This document shows, piece by piece, positions 60,120-64,000 of a stretch of DNA of 64,000 nucleotides; the first letter of the stretch is position 1, and every line of letters starts with the position of its first letter. The DNA is from Rhea pennata. Lineage: Eukaryota > Chordata > Aves > Rheiformes > Rheidae. The stretch lies in the NCBI RefSeq assembly GCF_028389875.1, contig NC_084678.1, positions 16,274,899 to 16,338,898 on the forward strand, in the 5' to 3' direction. The notes below the pieces were generated by a model that ran no database searches, was not told the origin of the DNA, and saw only the letters and a program-made list of their open reading frames with translations. The position numbers and the translations under genes are program-made.

Positions 60120-63100
60120 CTGATTGCTGAGGAGAGGTTGAGCTTTAATGCTCTCACATGGAAACCTTACCTAGACAAGCTCCAAAGTGTTTATAGTCTC
60201 CATAAAAGGATTAGACGGTGGGAGCCACAAACATTCAGGTTCTGCGGAGCCAGGGCCGAGCCACAGCAAACACCTCCCACGGGCACATCCATGCCGAGCG
60301 CTGGCAGCAGAGCAGGCACAGGCTCCGTGCCGGGCCCCACGGCTGTTCAGGTGAGACCCAACAACTCACCGCGCTTGAGAGCTACGTTTTTGTTCCCCCC
60401 CTGCACCAGTGAACCCACTGTGCCACCAAACCACCAGCTCACGCACTGCGACATCAAAGCCCATGAAACCTGTGCTGCCAACTCTGATCTTTTATTTTCC
60501 CTTTACCCAAAGGAGAGGGAGGCTTGTGGTTTCAGGAGGATCAGGTCTCTTTAGTGTTTTTGCTATTGAACGGATGCATCCAGCGCAGCCTGCATTGCCA
60601 ACGCAGGAAGCAACCAGCCCGGCGCGAGCACGGCTCAGGGGTGTTTACTGCCGATGGCCGAGTACAACCCAGTCCCACCCTGCAGGCACCGGCAGGGTGG
60701 AGCAGAGCGAGGGAAACGCAGGGAAAGAGAAAGGACAGGTTGTTGCTAGCCCAATGCCACCCTTCCTCTGTCTCCACCCTCCATTCGGATATGCTTTCTG
60801 TAGGTGCTCAGCAGCAAAGCAGAGGCCCAAGCAAGCCTCTGGGCCCATCCCCGTTGCCTCGGGTGCCGTCTCAGACCTGCTGCATTGTAGGAGGAGGTTG
60901 CTGCCTCCACACTTCACACCCTCACACATTCCCACGAGTCAAAATTACTTGTATCCAAAGTTAAACCTCCAGGTGGAAGAGGTGGCTGAGGGCAGATATG
61001 GAACATCTCCAGCTGTGCTTGCCCACTGCCAGCTCCTCCTTCCCCGGCCCTTCTCCGTCTCTGCCCGGGAGCTCTTTACACCGAGCTGCAAAGACTAGAA
61101 TTTTGTTCCATTCTCATATCTGATCTGACACACCAGGAACCGAAGCCCTGAGCACACCTGCGTGCCAAACGAGCACATGAGCGGCAGCCTCTGCTCACTA
61201 ACAGTAGCATTCATGCTCCAGCATTCACAGCCAGTTAGTAACGCTTTTTAATAAAGTCTTTCTTTCCATCTTCTGCAGAGTGACAGAATTCAAAAATGCT
61301 ACAGAAGACTTAAAATAAAGCACTTTTCACCCTCCACCCTCATAATTTGTGTATTCTTCAAGAGAGGAAAAAAGCTGCGTGCATGCAGTAGCAATACTAG
61401 TTTGCTGTTGTTTCTTAACTACATTGAAAAGAATAAAGTGTGAATGCCATTTGGCATCCCACTTTGCCTGGCTCCTTGGGTTGTGGCTGTCAAAATGCAG
61501 AGCTGCTCTGCACATGGACAGCGCAGCCCCTGAGAACAGGGAAAAGGGAAGCGATGAGGTTCACCTCTGGAGCACGAGAGCTCTCAGGCGGAGCAAACAG
61601 TGCCAGTCTGGCCTCCGAGTCTGCTCCCAGACTTCCAACACTTGATTCAGGCTCTGAAACTAAAGATGGGGCTGTGTTCAACTGCTGTTGCCAAAATAGC
61701 CCACATTTCTCTGCCTCTGCTTTGAGAAGTTTTCCAGGGACACCCAGATACCTTTAGCTAGTGTCGGAAGACAGGGCCAAGTCAACAGTGCTGTGGGTGA
61801 GAAGTGAATCAAGGGGATGGGAACACCACGTGCCAGTCCCTCGGGGTGCACAGAGCAGCAGCAGAGAGGCTGTAGGAGCTGTGAGCTGATGCTGACCCCA
61901 TCCAAGGGATGAGCTTGGCCAGAGGCATCCCTGCCTGCTACTTTTACTCGGGGAAACCATCAAGATTTGCCCAAGCTTCTTTCTTCCTACGAGCCCAGTG
62001 ATAAATTCCTCACCAAACATATCGGAGCCTGAACAACATCAGGCACGCACTGGCTTCTCACTTCCAAATGGTGACCACTGCCAGGTTCACGCACTGCACA
62101 GCCCGTTTCCGCAGCCAGCTTTGTCTCCAGCGTCCTTTTGTGCGCGCGGAGGGAGCCCTGCTCAGCGAGGCGGGTGAATTTGTGCCTCGCGTGCAGGGGA
62201 ACAGGCGCGTAACGCATCAGGCGTGCCGAAGAGCATCTCCAAGAAGCAAGAAACAGGCTGATGTTTCTTTATTCTTGCACTTTTTCTTCATTATTTTGTT
62301 CTCATTTGGCTTTCCTGGTACCTTCTCTATTCAATAAAAGCCAAATGCAAACCGCGTCCCTTAATCTCCACAACAGCAGCTCACTGCTGAGAAAATAATA
62401 TAGATGTAACTTCCAGCATCACACACTTTCTTTTCCATTTATATGCAAATGCCGACCTTTCACCCAAGCTGTCTCAAAGAAGTATTTCCTTAAAAATGCA
62501 AATAGCATGTTGCAAGCAGTTACTCTGGCTGAGTCTTTCTTATATTATTATTATTATTTCTTTTAACCTTACCAGTACTGCAAAAAACAACTGCTAAACT
62601 GCACCCCGGTAATAATTACTTTTCATACCAAATTGAAAGCCTCCGTGGAGCCAGCGTGTCGAAACACCAGCGGGAGAATTCATTGCAGATGGATTTTTAG
62701 AGACAATTTTGGATAAGCGCATCCTAGGCAAGTGGAGAAGGAAGCAACTCCAAGAGACGTTGCTGCTGGGAAAAAACAATCCAATGGCTCAGAGTAAAGT
62801 CACAAATATGTTTTTTGTCTTTTAAATCCTTTTGTATGTGCAGCTGATATGCACAAGCCATTAGAAAGCAGCTTTTGGTGTGGACATGGCCCTGGGTTTT
62901 CACTGGACCTCTCAGGAGTAGGTTTCTAAGTGCTTTATGGTTGGGGAAACTGAGGCATCACAAAGGGAACCAAAATGAACTGCACTGCAAACACAGCTGA
63001 AAGTGACCTTCCTGTTGCAGGGAGGTTGCATGGAGTGAGCAGAGCCAGCAGAAGTGGGCCGCAGCAGCAAGTCCCACAGCACTGACCCACCACAGCTTGT

Positions 63101-64000
63101 GTCTGACAAGACAACCTTCTCACTTGAGGTAGTCTCTGAAGACGTGAGAAGATCTCGTGTGTGCATGTCATACGCCTCTGTTGTGCCAGGGACTCTGGTG
63201 CCATATTAGGACTTCCGAGGCTAAAGATAGATGAGCAGTGAGGACAGTGGAAGAAGGGGTGAGAAAGGAGTGGACAGGGAAGCGGTCACAGAAAGAGAAG
63301 ATACATTCAGAGAGGTAAAGCCAGAGGGAGGATTTCAGCTCCAAGATTGCCCCAGTTCAGCTTTATTCTCTCCCAACCATTGGGAGGGAGGCAAACCCCA
63401 GGGAGATCAGCAATGGTGCAGCCTACACTTCCTCCTGCCCAGCAGGCCCATGGTCCCAAGGTGGCAGTGAGGCTCCCATGTGGCAGCCAGTCCCTGGCTC
63501 GCACATCCACCTGGATGGGGGACCTGTGCTCATGCTGGGGCACACGGCTCATGCACCAGAAGGGTGAGCCTGCCCAGGATGAGGAGCACATCAAGGGGCT
63601 GAAAGGAGGCATCAGGTCTCAGTTCGACCTGCATAATGCCTCCCATTTTGCATAGTGGTTTTATCTGGTCTATTCCCGAGCTGGGAGCAACTCCCAGTAT
63701 GGAGAGATGCCAGACACCTTGAGTCAGATGCATCAACTCAGTGCTCATATTTGACACCACATGCACAAGTCATTCCATTGTCAATACGGAATTCGAGGAA
63801 GAGGAGGAAGAGCGAGCCTAAGCGTCACCCTTGTGAATGGGGATACAAGGATACATGTAAGGAAAAGCCAAACATGCAAAGCAAAGGTGATAAGTGAGGT
63901 TCTCCGCATCCAGAAACAGCAAGTGAGAAAAGCCAGCTACAGGCAGCCTTCCCGGAACAGGGCAAAGGGTCATTAGCTCAATATCTTTTTCCAAGTGACA
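60120..64000. other. Upstream flank, no gene recognised
   Basis: Long plus-strand frames at 60409-61098 and nearby are compositional and have no recognisable domain. A short ggggaaactgaggca at 62942-62956 resembles part of a MIR but is too short to call. No neighbouring gene such as a G-protein-coupled receptor could be identified in this part. Confidence 0.5.

Noticed and set aside
60409..61098. Plus-strand open frame of 229 codons
   Set aside because: It lies in GC-rich sequence, has no recognisable domain, an erratic composition rich in Pro, Ser and Arg, and other overlapping frames of similar length. It looks like compositional openness rather than a gene.
62940..62960. ggggaaactgaggca motif like a MIR core
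   Set aside because: Fifteen bases without supporting flanking similarity.

Overview
The window is vertebrate nuclear DNA and almost certainly comes from a sauropsid, most likely a bird. It contains decayed CR1-type LINE sequence, fragments of the palindromic DNA elements common in birds, crocodilians and turtles, short introns and GC-rich islands. It has no Alu or L1. It carries one recognisable protein-coding gene, MYT1 (myelin transcription factor 1), on the minus strand.

MYT1 is a neural and endocrine C2HC zinc-finger transcription factor. I could join 21 coding exons from the ATG at 49929 to the TAG at 13899. Every junction has GT..AG ends and the reading frame stays open throughout, giving 3435 nt or 1144 residues. 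The protein has finger 1 near the N terminus (residues 30-54), an acidic tract (about 265-301), fingers 2 and 3 (434-502), the central MYT1 domain (about 540-815), fingers 4-7 (819-989) and a C-terminal coiled coil (about 1018-1090). Two sequence features separate it from the paralogue MYT1L: a serine-rich insert in exon 10 and the serine-rich stretch after the [11 protein letters not shown] motif in exon 11. The 3' UTR appears to end at AATAAA signals at 11392-11397 or 11262-11267.

Layout: 1-235 is a degenerate minisatellite. 236-11230 is intergenic, with a CR1 fragment (4130-4690) and an unusually open relic of a LINE reverse-transcriptase C terminus (9279-9620). 11370-13898 is the MYT1 3' UTR; it also holds a DNA-transposon relic, a GC-rich block and a 60-codon ORF with a predicted membrane segment. 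13899-49929 is the MYT1 coding region with its introns. 49930-64000 is upstream flank with candidate non-coding first exons (54508-54611 and the CpG-rich block at 53112-53410) and AT-rich stretches that look like regulatory DNA. No second conventional gene was identified.

The most interesting unexplained signals are: (i) a 73-bp direct repeat (64/73 identical, with a 24-bp perfect core) placed once in each intron flanking the first exon of finger 3; (ii) two adjacent perfect hairpins with the same five-base loop in intron 11; (iii) a 26-bp perfect palindrome in intron 16; (iv) the membrane microprotein ORF downstream of the MYT1 stop codon; (v) paralogous finger exons with identical protein but almost completely different codons. 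All gene models come from reading the sequence; none was checked by alignment or RNA data.
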